A stretch of 64,000 nucleotides of DNA from Shinella yambaruensis (lineage in GTDB: Bacteria > Pseudomonadota > Alphaproteobacteria > Rhizobiales > Rhizobiaceae): contig NZ_JALJCK010000004.1 of the NCBI RefSeq assembly GCF_022899355.1, positions 434,001 through 498,000 on the forward strand, written 5' to 3'. The notes beneath the pieces were generated by a model. It saw only the letters and a list, made by a program, of their open reading frames with translations. It did no database searches and was not told the DNA's origin. The translations under genes and the position numbers were made by a program. Below, in pieces: positions 47,768 through 58,248 of the stretch (the stretch's first letter is position 1; every line of letters begins with the position of its first letter).

Positions 47768-49207
47768 TCAGACGTTGAGCAGCAGGAACTCGCGTTCCCA
47801 GGGGCTGATCACCTGCATGAAGGTCTCGAACTCACCGCGCTTGACGCCGGCATAGAGACCGATGAACTCGGCGCTCAGCACCTCGGCCAATGCGGGATCG
47901 GATTCGAGCAGCGACACGGCTTCGAGCAGCCCGCGCGGCAGGTCGATCGACCCCTCGTTGGCGGTGTCTTCCGTCGGCTCGCTCGGCTCCACCTCGTTCA
48001 TGATGCCGAGCAGGCCGCAGCCGAGCGAGGCGGCCAGCGCGAGATAGGGATTGGCGTCCGAGCCGGGCAGGCGGTTTTCGATGCGCCGGGCGTTGGCGTC
48101 CGACACCGGCACCCGGAAGGCCGTCGTGCGGTTGTCATAGCCCCAGGCATTGTTGACCGGCGCCGACATTTCGGGTGTGAGGCGCCGGTAGGAGTTCACA
48201 TAGGGCGCCATCATGACCAGCGTCTTCGGCACATAGGCCTGCATGCCGCCGATGAAGTGGAAGAACTCCTTCGAGGCCGAACCGTCCGGATTGGAGAAGA
48301 CGTTCTTCCCCGTCTCGATCTCCACCACCGACTGGTGGATGTGCATCGCGGACCCCGCCTGGCCCTGCATCGGCTTTGCCATGAAGGTGGCATAGATGCC
48401 GTGCTTCAGCGCCGCCTCGCGGATCGTGCGCTTGAACAGGAAAACCTGGTCCGCCAACTCGATCGGATCGCCGTGGCGCAGGTTGATCTCAAGCTGCGCC
48501 GGCCCCTCCTCGTGGATCAGGGTATCGATCTCCAGCCCCTGCTTTTCGGAGAAGTGGTAGATGTCGTCGATCAGCTCGTCGAACTCGTTGATGCCCGCGA
48601 TGGAATAGCCCTGGCCGCCCTGGATGGAACGGCCGGACCGCCCTTTCGGCGGGTGCAGCGGATAGTCCGGGTCGTCGTTGACGGCGACGAGATAGAACTC
48701 GATCTCGGGCGCCACGACCGGTTTCCAGCCGCGGTCGCGATACATCTGCACCACGTTCTTCAGGACGTTGCGCGGCGTATAGGGCACGTTCTCGCCGGTC
48801 GAGCCGACGATGTCGCAGATGACCTGCGCGGTCGGGTCTGTCTCCCACGGCACGACGGACAGCGTCGAAAGGTCGGGCAGCAGCTTCAGGTCGCTGTCGC
48901 GCGGCTCATAGCGGAAATTGCCGGTCTCCTCCGGATAATCGCCGGAAATCGTGTGGCGATAGAGGGCGGAGGGCAATGCGAGCGACGTGTTGGAGGTAAA
49001 CTTCGACGACGGCATCATTTTCCCGCGCGGAACCCCCGCGAGGTCCGGCGTGATGCATTCGATGTCTTCGATGCCGCGGGCGCGAAGCCAGTCTGCGGCG
49101 TCCTTCCAGGTCTTTACCCCGCGCGGCACGCTGATGGCGGGAGGGATTTTGGTAGAGCGTGCGGCTTTTTCGATTGTGGGGGTAACGACTTTCTTTTTGG
49201 ACGGCAT
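47768..49207 (-). CDS. puuA: glutamine-synthetase-family ligase, gamma-glutamylputrescine synthetase-like
   Basis: 479 residues. GS fold with VVAPEIEFYLV (metal/Glu site), QLEINLRHGDPIELADQVF, GQAGSAMHIHQSV and NPYLALAASLGCG. Short N-terminal extension rich in Lys (MPSKKKVVT). PuuA-type enzymes join glutamate to putrescine in polyamine breakdown. With the adjacent oxidase and the Pot transporter at 58 kb this gives a polyamine theme. It is not the main GlnA: the usual C-terminal adenylylation Tyr context is not seen. Confidence 0.85.
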   Translation of the reverse strand: MPSKKKVVTPTIEKAARSTKIPPAISVPRGVKTWKDAADWLRARGIEDIECITPDLAGVPRGKMMPSSKFTSNTSLALPSALYRHTISGDYPEETGNFRYEPRDSDLKLLPDLSTLSVVPWETDPTAQVICDIVGSTGENVPYTPRNVLKNVVQMYRDRGWKPVVAPEIEFYLVAVNDDPDYPLHPPKGRSGRSIQGGQGYSIAGINEFDELIDDIYHFSEKQGLEIDTLIHEEGPAQLEINLRHGDPIELADQVFLFKRTIREAALKHGIYATFMAKPMQGQAGSAMHIHQSVVEIETGKNVFSNPDGSASKEFFHFIGGMQAYVPKTLVMMAPYVNSYRRLTPEMSAPVNNAWGYDNRTTAFRVPVSDANARRIENRLPGSDANPYLALAASLGCGLLGIMNEVEPSEPTEDTANEGSIDLPRGLLEAVSLLESDPALAEVLSAEFIGLYAGVKRGEFETFMQVISPWEREFLLLNV

Positions 49208-49376
49208 GAGACACCGGGTTTGGTTGACGATGAAGCCATCATAGACGGAGTTTATTCCTTGGCTAGCTCCCCCCGGGGGGTAGAAAACGCGAATTTTTCA
49301 AGAAGATCTGTTTTTCCCGTCCCGATTGACTTTCGGCCGCGTTGGCGGAAAGGAGGGGCAAACGAGGATTGCATAC

Positions 49377-50558
49377 GTGGCAGAGCGGCGGGACGTCGTC
49401 ATCATCGGGGCAGGTGCGGCGGGCATGATGTGCGCCATCGAGGCGGGCCGGCGCGGGCGCCGCGTGCTCGTCGTCGACCATGCGCGCGCACCCGGCGAGA
49501 AGATCCGCATCTCCGGCGGCGGGCGCTGCAACTTCACCAATATCCATGCCGGGCCGAAGAATTTCCTCTCGGCCAATCCGCATTTCTGCAAGTCGGCGCT
49601 CGCCCGCTACACGCCGCGCGATTTCCTCGATCTCGTCGAGCGTCACCGCATCCCCTGGCATGAGAAGACGCTGGGCCAGCTTTTCTGCGACAACTCGGCG
49701 AAGGACATCATCGCCATGCTGCTCGCCGAGATGAATGCGGCGGACGCGGAGCTCAGGCTGTCCACGCCGATCGGTGCCATCGAGCACGACGGCCGGGCCT
49801 TCCGCGTGGTGACGGACGCCGGCACGGTCGAGGCCTCCTCGCTGGTCATCGCCACGGGCGGCAAGTCGATTCCGAAGATGGGGGCGACCGCCTTTGCCTA
49901 TCGCATCGCCGAGCAATTCGGCCTTGCCGTCACCGAAACCCGCGCCGGCCTCGTGCCCCTGACGCTCGATCCCGCGACGCTCGCCGCCCATGAGGGCCTG
50001 CCGGGCGTGGCAGTCGATGTCATCGCCCGCCATGGCAAGACGGAGTTCCGGGAGGCGGCGCTCTTCACCCACCGGGGTCTCAGCGGCCCGGCCATCCTGC
50101 AGATCTCCTCCTACTGGCGGGAGGGGGAGGAGATCGCGCTCACCCTCTGTCCCGACGTGGACTTCGCCGCCGTCGTCGCGGCGGCGCGACGGGAAAACGG
50201 CCGGCAGGCGATGCAGACGGTCCTTGCCGAGCACATGCCGAAGAAGCTCGCCCAGCTTCTCGTCGCCGAGCTCGGCATCGACGGGCCGCTCGCCGAACAG
50301 CCGGGCCGCCGCATCGACGCGCTTCTCCAGCGCCTCAGGGATTGGCGCCTGCGCCCGCCGGGCTCCGAGGGCTACCGGACCGCGGAGGTCACGCTCGGCG
50401 GTGTCGACACCGCCGCGCTCGATTCCCGCAGCATGGCGGCCAAGGCGGTGCCGGGGCTTTATTTCATCGGCGAGGCGGTGGACGTCACGGGCTGGCTCGG
50501 CGGCTACAATTTCCAATGGGCCTGGGCGTCGGGCCATGCCGCGGGCGGGTACGCCTGA
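49377..50558 (+). CDS. HI0933/YhiN-family flavoprotein
   Basis: 393 residues from GTG at 49377 (GAGG 9 bases before). FAD-binding VVIIGAGAAGMMCAIEAGRRG, then EKIRISGGGRCNFTNIHAG, TGGKSIPKMGATAFAY, and C-terminal GLYFIGEAVDVTGWLGGYN. A conserved predicted NAD(P)/FAD oxidoreductase whose substrate is not established. Divergent from the puuA-like gene; the 169-base spacer holds both promoters. Confidence 0.88.
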   Translation: MAERRDVVIIGAGAAGMMCAIEAGRRGRRVLVVDHARAPGEKIRISGGGRCNFTNIHAGPKNFLSANPHFCKSALARYTPRDFLDLVERHRIPWHEKTLGQLFCDNSAKDIIAMLLAEMNAADAELRLSTPIGAIEHDGRAFRVVTDAGTVEASSLVIATGGKSIPKMGATAFAYRIAEQFGLAVTETRAGLVPLTLDPATLAAHEGLPGVAVDVIARHGKTEFREAALFTHRGLSGPAILQISSYWREGEEIALTLCPDVDFAAVVAAARRENGRQAMQTVLAEHMPKKLAQLLVAELGIDGPLAEQPGRRIDALLQRLRDWRLRPPGSEGYRTAEVTLGGVDTAALDSRSMAAKAVPGLYFIGEAVDVTGWLGGYNFQWAWASGHAAGGYA

Positions 50559-51093
50559 GATCGCGCGGCGGTCTTTACCGTCTTTTAAGACCTCGGGGCG
50601 GATGCTCTCGCAATGTCGGCGTTTCCGGCCTCCCGCCGAGGGGGGTGGAGGCAACATGATGTGGGCCGGCTGGCCGGATCATCCGGGTGTCTGTTTCCGC
50701 GTAACGGAGTATCGCCGCATGCCTTCAAGACGCCGCCCCGCCCGTGCCATCGCCATCGCCGCCGCTCTGGAAAGCCGCCGCCGCCTCTTTGTCATCGGCA
50801 TCCATTGTTCGCTTGCCGCAGGTCTCGTCGTCGCCCTCGCTGCCGCCGCGCTCTGACGATCGACTGTCATAAATCGGTTTAGATAGTGATGGAATTTTAA
50901 AGATTGCCGCCGATCATCCGCCGCATAGGGTTCCGGATGCCGCGTCCCCATGACGGATGTCGACACGGCTGGCAATGACTGCTCCCCCGGATGCGCGGCA
51001 TTGCTGCCGCATGAAGTCGGTAATCCGGCGTCCGAATCCTGGGGAGGTCCCGAAAGGGCAGGGGTGGAGCACGCCGACAACGGATGTTCCGCC
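50559..51093 (+). other. gap before the chemoreceptor, with one possible small gene
   Basis: 535 bases without a certain gene. It includes the possible 45-residue membrane protein at 50719 and an A+T-rich stretch around 50862-50905 (TCATAAATCGGTTTAGATAG) that may be the promoter of the chemoreceptor gene. Confidence 0.5.
50719..50856 (+). CDS. possible 45-residue membrane protein
   Basis: ATG with GGAG 9 bases before. A basic N-terminus (MPSRRRPARAIAIAAALESR) is followed by one hydrophobic segment to the end (LFVIGIHCSLAAGLVVALA). Could be a small inner-membrane protein. No family recognised, so this may be a chance frame. Confidence 0.35.
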   Translation: MPSRRRPARAIAIAAALESRRRLFVIGIHCSLAAGLVVALAAAAL

Positions 51094-53616
51094 ATGTTCA
51101 TTGACAAGATCCTCGCCCGTTTCAAGATCCAGACCAAGGTCCTCGTCTTCATCCTGCCCTTCGTGCTCAGCATCTGCGCCGTGGGCTTCACCGGGCTCTA
51201 CGCGTCCGGCCTGCTGCAGGGCCGCATGGAGATTTCCAACAGCGTCCTCCAGTCGCTGAGCGGCTTCAAGGATGTCTATGCCGGCATGAACCGGTTCCTG
51301 CAGAACACCAGCGAGGAGAACCGCGATGCCGTGCACGAGCGCCTGAAGGCGCAGGATGCCGTGCTCCAGGCGACGATCGACGGCCTTGCGCCGGACGCGG
51401 ACAAATCCAAGCTGGTGGATGCGCAGGCGCAGACCAAGGACATCGAGGCCCGCATGGACGGGCTCTGGTCGCTCTATGTCAGCGAGACCGGCCTGCACGA
51501 GACGATGGGGAAGAACCTCAACTATCTCTCCAGCGAGCAGGTGAAGATCCTCGACGAGGCGACGAAGCTCCAGCGCACGGTGCGGCAGAACGAGAACGCC
51601 GCGAAGAGCATGCTGCGCGAGGCCGAGCGCCTGACCAATGCCAGCAAGTTCTTCGGCGACCTCCTCTCCGAGTTCAGCCGCGGGGCAACGCCGGAGGATC
51701 AGCTGAAGCTCGTCAAGGAGCGCTATCCGTTCATTTCCAAGACCGAGCGCTCGATCGCTATGATCCTGCCGAAGAACCAGAAGGTCGTCTCGGTCACCAT
51801 CCGCAACACGATCGACGAACTCGGCGGCTTCCTCTCCTCCTCGGAGCCGGCGAGCGTCACGGTGCCGGAAATCGCCCGCCGGGTGAACCGTTTCCGCCAG
51901 GTCACCATCCAGCTGCAGGGCGCAGCGGCGGAAAAGATGCGCGAGGCGACCCGCATCTTCAGCGAGCTCGACGAGCCGATCATCAAGTCCGAGGCGGTGC
52001 TTTCCGCCACGCGCAAGCTGGTGTCCTCGATCGACGACATCGAGATCGCCGCCGCCCGGTTCCTCGGCCAGACGTCGGAGCAGAATCGCGTCAAGCTGCT
52101 CGGCAACCTGTCCATCCTGCGCATCGACATGAAGGCGCTCGGCGGCAGCGCCAGCGGTCTCGCCTTCTTCGACGCGGTCGACGACGCGCTGCGGCCGGTG
52201 CTCGATCGGATCGACGCGGACAGCGCCGCGCTGGTGAAGATCAGCACCGAACGGGCGGCCGATTTCGAGGCCGCCGGCCAGTCCATCGACACGATCTGGA
52301 ATCTTCTCAGCCAGTTCGCCGAAGAACAGAAGACCAGCGCCGGCACCGAGCGTGAAAAGGCCAACCAGGTCTCGATCCTCGCGACCGTCGCGGGCGCTGC
52401 GATCGCCATCCTTGCCGGCATCGCGCTGGTGCTGACGCTGAAGGGGCCGATCAGCCAGATCACCGGCGCCATGCGGCGCCTGGCGGATGGTTTCCTCGAC
52501 ACCGGCATTACCGGAGAAGGCCGCGCCGACGAGATTGGCGACATGGCCCGCGCGCTCGGCGTCTTCAAGGAGAACGCCCTGTCGAAGATCCGCGTGGAGG
52601 CCGAAAGCGAAGAGCAGCGCAACGCGGCGGAAGCCGAACGCGCCCGCAACGATGCGGAAAAGCAGGCCTTCGACCGCGAGATCGACTTTGCCGTCAACGC
52701 GCTGGCCGCCGGTCTCGAACGTCTGGCGCAGGGCGACCTGTCGCGCCAGATCGACACGCCGTTCTCCGGCCGCCTGGAACAGCTTCGCCAGGACTTCAAC
52801 GTCTCGCTGACGCGCCTCCAGGATACGCTCGGCCAGATCCGCAACAATGCGCTGTCCATCCAGCGCAGCGGCGCGGAGATGCTGCAGTCGGGCGACGCGC
52901 TGGCCAAGCGCACCGAATCCCAGGCCTCCTCGCTGGAGGAGACGGCCGCCGCCGTCGAACAGATCACGGCGACCGTGCGCTCCTCCGCCGAGCGGGCGCA
53001 CGAGGCGAACATCGTCGTCGGCACGACCAAGCGCAGCGCCGACAGCTCCGCCGCCGTCGTCAGCAATGCGATCGCCGCCATGGGGCGCATCGAGGGCGCC
53101 TCGCGCCAGATCGAGCAGATCATCGAGGTGATCGACGACATCGCCTTCCAGACCAACCTGCTCGCCCTCAATGCCGGCATCGAAGCCGCCCGTGCGGGCG
53201 AGGCCGGCAAGGGCTTTGCCGTCGTCGCGCAGGAAGTGCGCGAGCTTGCCCAGCGCTCGGCCAGCGCCGCCCGCGAGATCAAGGGCCTCATCGAGAAATC
53301 GACGAGCGAGGTCAGCGCCGGCGCCCACCTCGTGCAGGAAACGGGTGCGGTGCTCGCCGCGATCAGCCAGCAGATCGTCACCGTCAGCCAGCATGTGGAC
53401 ATGATGGCGACGGCGAGCCGCGACCAGGCGGCAGCGCTCCAGGAGGTCAACGGCTCCGTCAACCAGATGGACCAGATGACTCAGCAGAACGCCTCGATGG
53501 TGGACCTCACGACGGCGGCGAGCCGCAAGCTGGCCAACGAGGCCGATACGCTGATGATGCTCGTCGAGCAGTTCCGCCTTGAGGCGGACGAGCAGGGGAC
53601 GTATCGCGCCGCCTGA
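51094..53616 (+). CDS. methyl-accepting chemotaxis protein
   Basis: 840 residues from the ATG at 51094; a longer frame adds 48 residues without membrane or signal features. First membrane segment about 16-40 ([19 protein letters not shown]), a long helical periplasmic sensor (about 45-425), second membrane segment about 432-452, a HAMP region and a second HAMP-like part ([17 protein letters not shown]), then the signalling tip ([38 protein letters not shown]). Senses an unknown ligand and acts through CheA/CheW. No C-terminal pentapeptide for CheR/CheB binding is seen. Confidence 0.93.
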   Translation: MFIDKILARFKIQTKVLVFILPFVLSICAVGFTGLYASGLLQGRMEISNSVLQSLSGFKDVYAGMNRFLQNTSEENRDAVHERLKAQDAVLQATIDGLAPDADKSKLVDAQAQTKDIEARMDGLWSLYVSETGLHETMGKNLNYLSSEQVKILDEATKLQRTVRQNENAAKSMLREAERLTNASKFFGDLLSEFSRGATPEDQLKLVKERYPFISKTERSIAMILPKNQKVVSVTIRNTIDELGGFLSSSEPASVTVPEIARRVNRFRQVTIQLQGAAAEKMREATRIFSELDEPIIKSEAVLSATRKLVSSIDDIEIAAARFLGQTSEQNRVKLLGNLSILRIDMKALGGSASGLAFFDAVDDALRPVLDRIDADSAALVKISTERAADFEAAGQSIDTIWNLLSQFAEEQKTSAGTEREKANQVSILATVAGAAIAILAGIALVLTLKGPISQITGAMRRLADGFLDTGITGEGRADEIGDMARALGVFKENALSKIRVEAESEEQRNAAEAERARNDAEKQAFDREIDFAVNALAAGLERLAQGDLSRQIDTPFSGRLEQLRQDFNVSLTRLQDTLGQIRNNALSIQRSGAEMLQSGDALAKRTESQASSLEETAAAVEQITATVRSSAERAHEANIVVGTTKRSADSSAAVVSNAIAAMGRIEGASRQIEQIIEVIDDIAFQTNLLALNAGIEAARAGEAGKGFAVVAQEVRELAQRSASAAREIKGLIEKSTSEVSAGAHLVQETGAVLAAISQQIVTVSQHVDMMATASRDQAAALQEVNGSVNQMDQMTQQNASMVDLTTAASRKLANEADTLMMLVEQFRLEADEQGTYRAA

Positions 53617-53698
53617 GGCCGGCGCGTCGCGGTCGCGCGCGCCGCTCGCGCCCGGCTGGATCGCGGCGGAGTTGCCGAGCCGCGTTCCCTGTGATCCG

Positions 53699-54313
53699 AT
53701 GGCCGGCATGACCCAGAGCACGATACTGGCCACGCTGCGGCAATGTGCGAGGCGGCACAGCCGCGTCGATCACGAGGCGGACGACCTGATGCAGGACGTC
53801 CTGTTGTCGGCACTCGCGGGCGGACGCCGGATCACCGATCCGGGATTCGTGGCCTGGGCGAAAGGCGCGATCCGCAATCACGCCCGCTTCACCGCACGGA
53901 CGGCGGTGCGGCGGCGGGTGCGCGAGGCCGCCTGGGAGATGCCGAGGGATATGCCTGATGCGTCGCCCCGTTTCTCTGCGGCCTTCACCTCGTCGCTGCC
54001 GCCCGCCCAGCGCGTCGTGGCGCTCCTCGTGAACCTTGGCCTCGGCCGCGCGGAAATCACGCACCTGCTCGGGGTGAGCGACATGGCGTTCCGTCAGCGA
54101 CTTGCCGGGTTGCGCAAGGCCTTTTCCGCATTCGGCGGCGAGGCTGCCTCCTTCGACGGGTTCGTTCCGTCTTCGGCCGATGGTCCTGCACGGCGTTCCC
54201 TGAGACAGAGCCTCAAGCCGCATGCCGCGCGCGCCTTCGCCATTCGTGATCCCGATGGCATTCCGCTTTTCTTTTCGCGGCGCGATCACGTTTCGCCCGG
54301 CGGCGGCAACTGA
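53699..54313 (+). CDS. sigma-70 (ECF)-like regulatory protein
   Basis: 204 residues (or 201 from the ATG at 53708; no clear ribosome-binding site decides). Region 2-like HEADDLMQDVLLSAL and AWAKGAIRNHARFTARTAVR, and region 4-like LPPAQRVVALLVNLGLGRAEITHLLGVSDMAFRQRL. The C-terminal about 60 residues follow no known pattern. An ECF-type sigma factor is most likely, but no anti-sigma gene is adjacent. It lies 80 bases after the chemoreceptor gene. Confidence 0.65.
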   Translation: MAGMTQSTILATLRQCARRHSRVDHEADDLMQDVLLSALAGGRRITDPGFVAWAKGAIRNHARFTARTAVRRRVREAAWEMPRDMPDASPRFSAAFTSSLPPAQRVVALLVNLGLGRAEITHLLGVSDMAFRQRLAGLRKAFSAFGGEAASFDGFVPSSADGPARRSLRQSLKPHAARAFAIRDPDGIPLFFSRRDHVSPGGGN

Positions 54314-54337
54314 CCGGCGCAACAACAGGAGGCTTGC

Positions 54338-54724
54338 ATGACGATGAACTTCAACGGCGTCACCATTATCTTCAACGTCGCCGACATCGAGCGCACGCGA
54401 AAATTCTACGGCGAATTTCTCGGCATCGAGTTCGAACGCTACGAGGACGAGGATGCCGGCGCCTTCCTGATGACGAAGATCGGCAAGGAGGTCGATCTCA
54501 TGGTCTTCAAGGGCGATCCGAAACCCGGCAACACGCCCAATGTGGTCTTCGGCCTTGCCGATGGCGGCATCGACACGGTGATCGCGCGGCTGGCGGCGGC
54601 CGGCGTCGAGATCGTCACGCCGGTCTCGCATGCGCCGGACGGCTGGTTCGCCGACTTTCGCGATCCGGACGGCCAGATCGTGTCGTTCTACCAGTCGGCG
54701 GAGGTGCCGCGCGCCCTGACCTAG
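54338..54724 (+). CDS. VOC-family (glyoxalase/bleomycin-resistance fold) protein
   Basis: 128 residues with the paired beta-alpha-beta-beta-beta VOC fold: VTIIFNVADIERTRKFYGEFLG at the start and WFADFRDPDGQIVSFYQ at the end, with the metal-site-like Glu/His positions only partly recognisable. Substrate unknown. AACAGGAGG precedes the ATG. A stem-loop (CCCCGGCGC / GCGCCGGGG, 54747-54771) follows the stop. Confidence 0.82.
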   Translation: MTMNFNGVTIIFNVADIERTRKFYGEFLGIEFERYEDEDAGAFLMTKIGKEVDLMVFKGDPKPGNTPNVVFGLADGGIDTVIARLAAAGVEIVTPVSHAPDGWFADFRDPDGQIVSFYQSAEVPRALT

Positions 54725-54746
54725 GCCGCCGCCGCCGAACGAAAAT

Positions 54747-54771
54747 CCCCGGCGCGCAGGGAGCGCCGGGG
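54747..54771. terminator. hairpin between converging VOC and 79-residue genes
   Basis: CCCCGGCGC at 54747-54755 pairs with GCGCCGGGG at 54763-54771, loop of 7. On the minus strand it is followed by ATTTTCGTTC, so it fits the end of the 54798 gene as well. Confidence 0.55.
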
Positions 54772-54797
54772 AGCCTTGCTTCGACTGGATTTGCCTG

Positions 54798-55037
54798 TCA
54801 GCCGCGACCCTGCGTGACGATCACGGGGATCAGGAGGTCGCCCCAGTTGCCCTCTCCTCCGTGGTGGCGGGCGGAGCGGACGAGCTCCACCGAGACCCCG
54901 GCCTCGACCGCCTTCATGACGGACTGGTTGAGGCGGTGCAGGTCGTTGGCGACCATGCGGATCATGGCCTGCTGGTCGGGGGTCATGGCGGAAGCCTGTT
55001 CTTCCGCGCGTTCCTTGACTCGGGTCTGGACTGTCAT
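54798..55037 (-). CDS. conserved-looking hypothetical protein, 79 residues
   Basis: Starts MTVQTRVKERAEEQASAM, with a strong AGAGGAGA site 7 bases before the ATG. Two helical parts (RMVANDLHRLNQSVMKAVEAG) are followed by VELVRSARHHGGEGNWGDLLIP. No membrane segment. I do not recognise the family. It lies 102 bases downstream of aceA on the same strand and could be co-transcribed. Confidence 0.65.
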   Translation of the reverse strand: MTVQTRVKERAEEQASAMTPDQQAMIRMVANDLHRLNQSVMKAVEAGVSVELVRSARHHGGEGNWGDLLIPVIVTQGRG

Positions 55038-55139
55038 GGCATTTCTCCTCTTATTTGAGCATTTTGCAGGCAGGCGGTAGGCCTGCCGTCGCAGGAAATG
55101 CGGCTCTGTTGGGGGTTCTTGAAAGGTTGACGGGTCGGG

Positions 55140-56429
<1,290 letters not shown>

Positions 56430-56498
56430 AATATCCTCCGGTGCGATGTCTCGGGATCGGGCTTGGCTTTCTTCATTGCCCGATTTCATGTGACATTA

Positions 56499-56637
56499 TT
56501 TACATCGCAGCGCACAATAGGGCGAGAGAAAACCGGAAAATCAGCAGGATAATCGGGTAATGATGTCTTGTCTTTGACAGGCGCGCTCTGTAAAAAAGTA
56601 AACCTTGTAAATCTTTCTATTGCGTCGCGCGTGTAAA
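56499..56637. promoter_or_regulatory. repeated TGTAAA/TTTACA motifs between aceA and its likely regulator
   Basis: TTTACA at 56499-56504 and TGTAAA at 56589-56594, 56606-56611 and 56632-56637, inside the 219-base divergent spacer. They may be binding sites of the adjacent XRE-type regulator; this is inferred from recurrence only. Confidence 0.4.
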
Positions 56638-56648
56638 GGATTTGACAT

Positions 56649-58064
56649 ATGGCGGAGAACAAGATCTTTGCCGGCCCGAAGGTCCGGCGCATCCGCAACA
56701 CGCTCGGCCTCACCCAGACGGCGATGGCCGAGGGCCTGTCGATCTCGCCCTCCTATCTCAACCTCATCGAGCGCAACCAGCGGCCGCTGACGGTGCAGCT
56801 CCTCCTGCGCCTCGCCTCCGTCTACAAGGTGGACCTCGACGAGCTGCAGGGCGAAAGCGCCGGCAATGCGCGCCAGCTGCGCGAGGTCTTCGCCGATCCG
56901 CTGCTTTCGGGAGAGTTGCCCGGCGATCACGAACTGGTGGAAATCGCCGACGCCGCGCCGAACGTGGCGAGCGGCATCCTGAAGCTCTACCGCGCCTATC
57001 GCGAGCAGGCCGCGCGGCTCACCGACCTGGCCGACCTTCTCGCCCGCGAGGGCCATGCGACGACGCTGTCGGGCACGCTGCTGCCGATGGACGAGGTGCG
57101 CGACAGGCTGGAGGGGCGCCCCAACTATTTCGGCGCCATCGACGAGGCGGCGGAGCGGTTTCACGCGGCGCTGGCGCCGGGCGACGAGCTTGCCGCCGCG
57201 CTGAAGGGCTGGCTGCGCAAGGAGCATGGCGTCGTCGTGCGCCTGCTGCCCGTCCACACCATGCCGAACCTGCGCCGCCGCTTCGACCGACACTCGATGC
57301 GGCTCTTCCTGTCGGAGCGCCTGTCGCCCTTCGATCAATTGCGCGAGATCGCCATGGAGACGGTGCAGCTTGCCCTCCAGGACGAGATCTTCGCCGAGCT
57401 CGACCAGCTCGCCTTCTCGACGGCGGAGGCAAAGCGCATCGCCCGTTTCGAGCTGGCGCGCTATGCCGCGCACGCGCTGATGATGCCCTATGAGGCCTTC
57501 CATTCGACGGCCCAGCGCGTGCGCTACGATATCGACGTGCTGCGCTCCCGCTTCGGCGTCTCCTACGAGCAGGCGGCGAACCGGCTGACCATGCTGCAGC
57601 GGCCGGGCAGGGCGGGCGTGCCCTTCTTCATGCTGGAGATCGACAATGCCGGCAATCGCTTCCGCCGGGCGGGCGCGCAGGGCTTTCCGCAGGCGCGCTT
57701 CGGCGGCGGCTGTCCGAAGCTCGGCGTGCATTCGGCCTTCTCGCAGCCGGGGCAGATCCTCGTCGACCGCGTGGAAATGCCGGACGGTGCCGCGTTCCTG
57801 GCGATCTCGCGCACGCTGGAGGGGCCGCAGGGCGTCTTTGCCGAGCGGGTGCGCCGCACGGCATTGCTTGTCGGCTGCGACGCGGCCCATGCGGAGGAGA
57901 CGGTTTACGGCGAGGCGGTGCGGCGGGACGGGGCGGTTGCGGTCGGCGCGGCCTGTCGGCTCTGCGAGCGGCAGGGCTGTCTTGCCCGCGCCGAGCCGCC
58001 GGTAACGCGCCCCCTCGGGCTCGACGAAATGGTGGCCGGCTTGAGCCTTTTCGACTTCCAGTGA
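56649..58064 (+). CDS. XRE-family regulator of ScfR/RamB type
   Basis: 471 residues. Helix-turn-helix at about 8-65 (RRIRNTLGLTQTAMAEGLSI; SPSYLNLIERNQRPLT), a middle domain related to IrrE/DUF955 but without HExxH (FELARYAAHALMMPYEAF), and a C-terminal DUF2083-like domain (RAGAQGFPQARFGGGCPKLG) with a Cys pair (CRLCERQGC). Relatives such as Corynebacterium RamB control isocitrate lyase and acetate genes. Here the gene is divergent from aceA, which supports that role. Confidence 0.87.
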   Translation: MAENKIFAGPKVRRIRNTLGLTQTAMAEGLSISPSYLNLIERNQRPLTVQLLLRLASVYKVDLDELQGESAGNARQLREVFADPLLSGELPGDHELVEIADAAPNVASGILKLYRAYREQAARLTDLADLLAREGHATTLSGTLLPMDEVRDRLEGRPNYFGAIDEAAERFHAALAPGDELAAALKGWLRKEHGVVVRLLPVHTMPNLRRRFDRHSMRLFLSERLSPFDQLREIAMETVQLALQDEIFAELDQLAFSTAEAKRIARFELARYAAHALMMPYEAFHSTAQRVRYDIDVLRSRFGVSYEQAANRLTMLQRPGRAGVPFFMLEIDNAGNRFRRAGAQGFPQARFGGGCPKLGVHSAFSQPGQILVDRVEMPDGAAFLAISRTLEGPQGVFAERVRRTALLVGCDAAHAEETVYGEAVRRDGAVAVGAACRLCERQGCLARAEPPVTRPLGLDEMVAGLSLFDFQ

Positions 58065-58248
58065 CTTTTTGCTTGATTTCCGCCGCTGTTAGGGCTTCAA
58101 ATCTGATAGGAATGAGAAAAATGTGATATCAAAATTCGCCCTGTGTTTGCGTAGAATGCCGCTTGTCGCCTCTTGAAAAACATCCATAATCGGCGACTGT
58201 TCTTCATACGAACTCATAGGCCCGAAAGAAAAACTGGGAGATAAATCA

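Noticed and set aside
50914-53733. Long minus-strand frame opposite the chemoreceptor
   Set aside because: Same kind of antisense artefact; the plus-strand protein has full chemoreceptor architecture.
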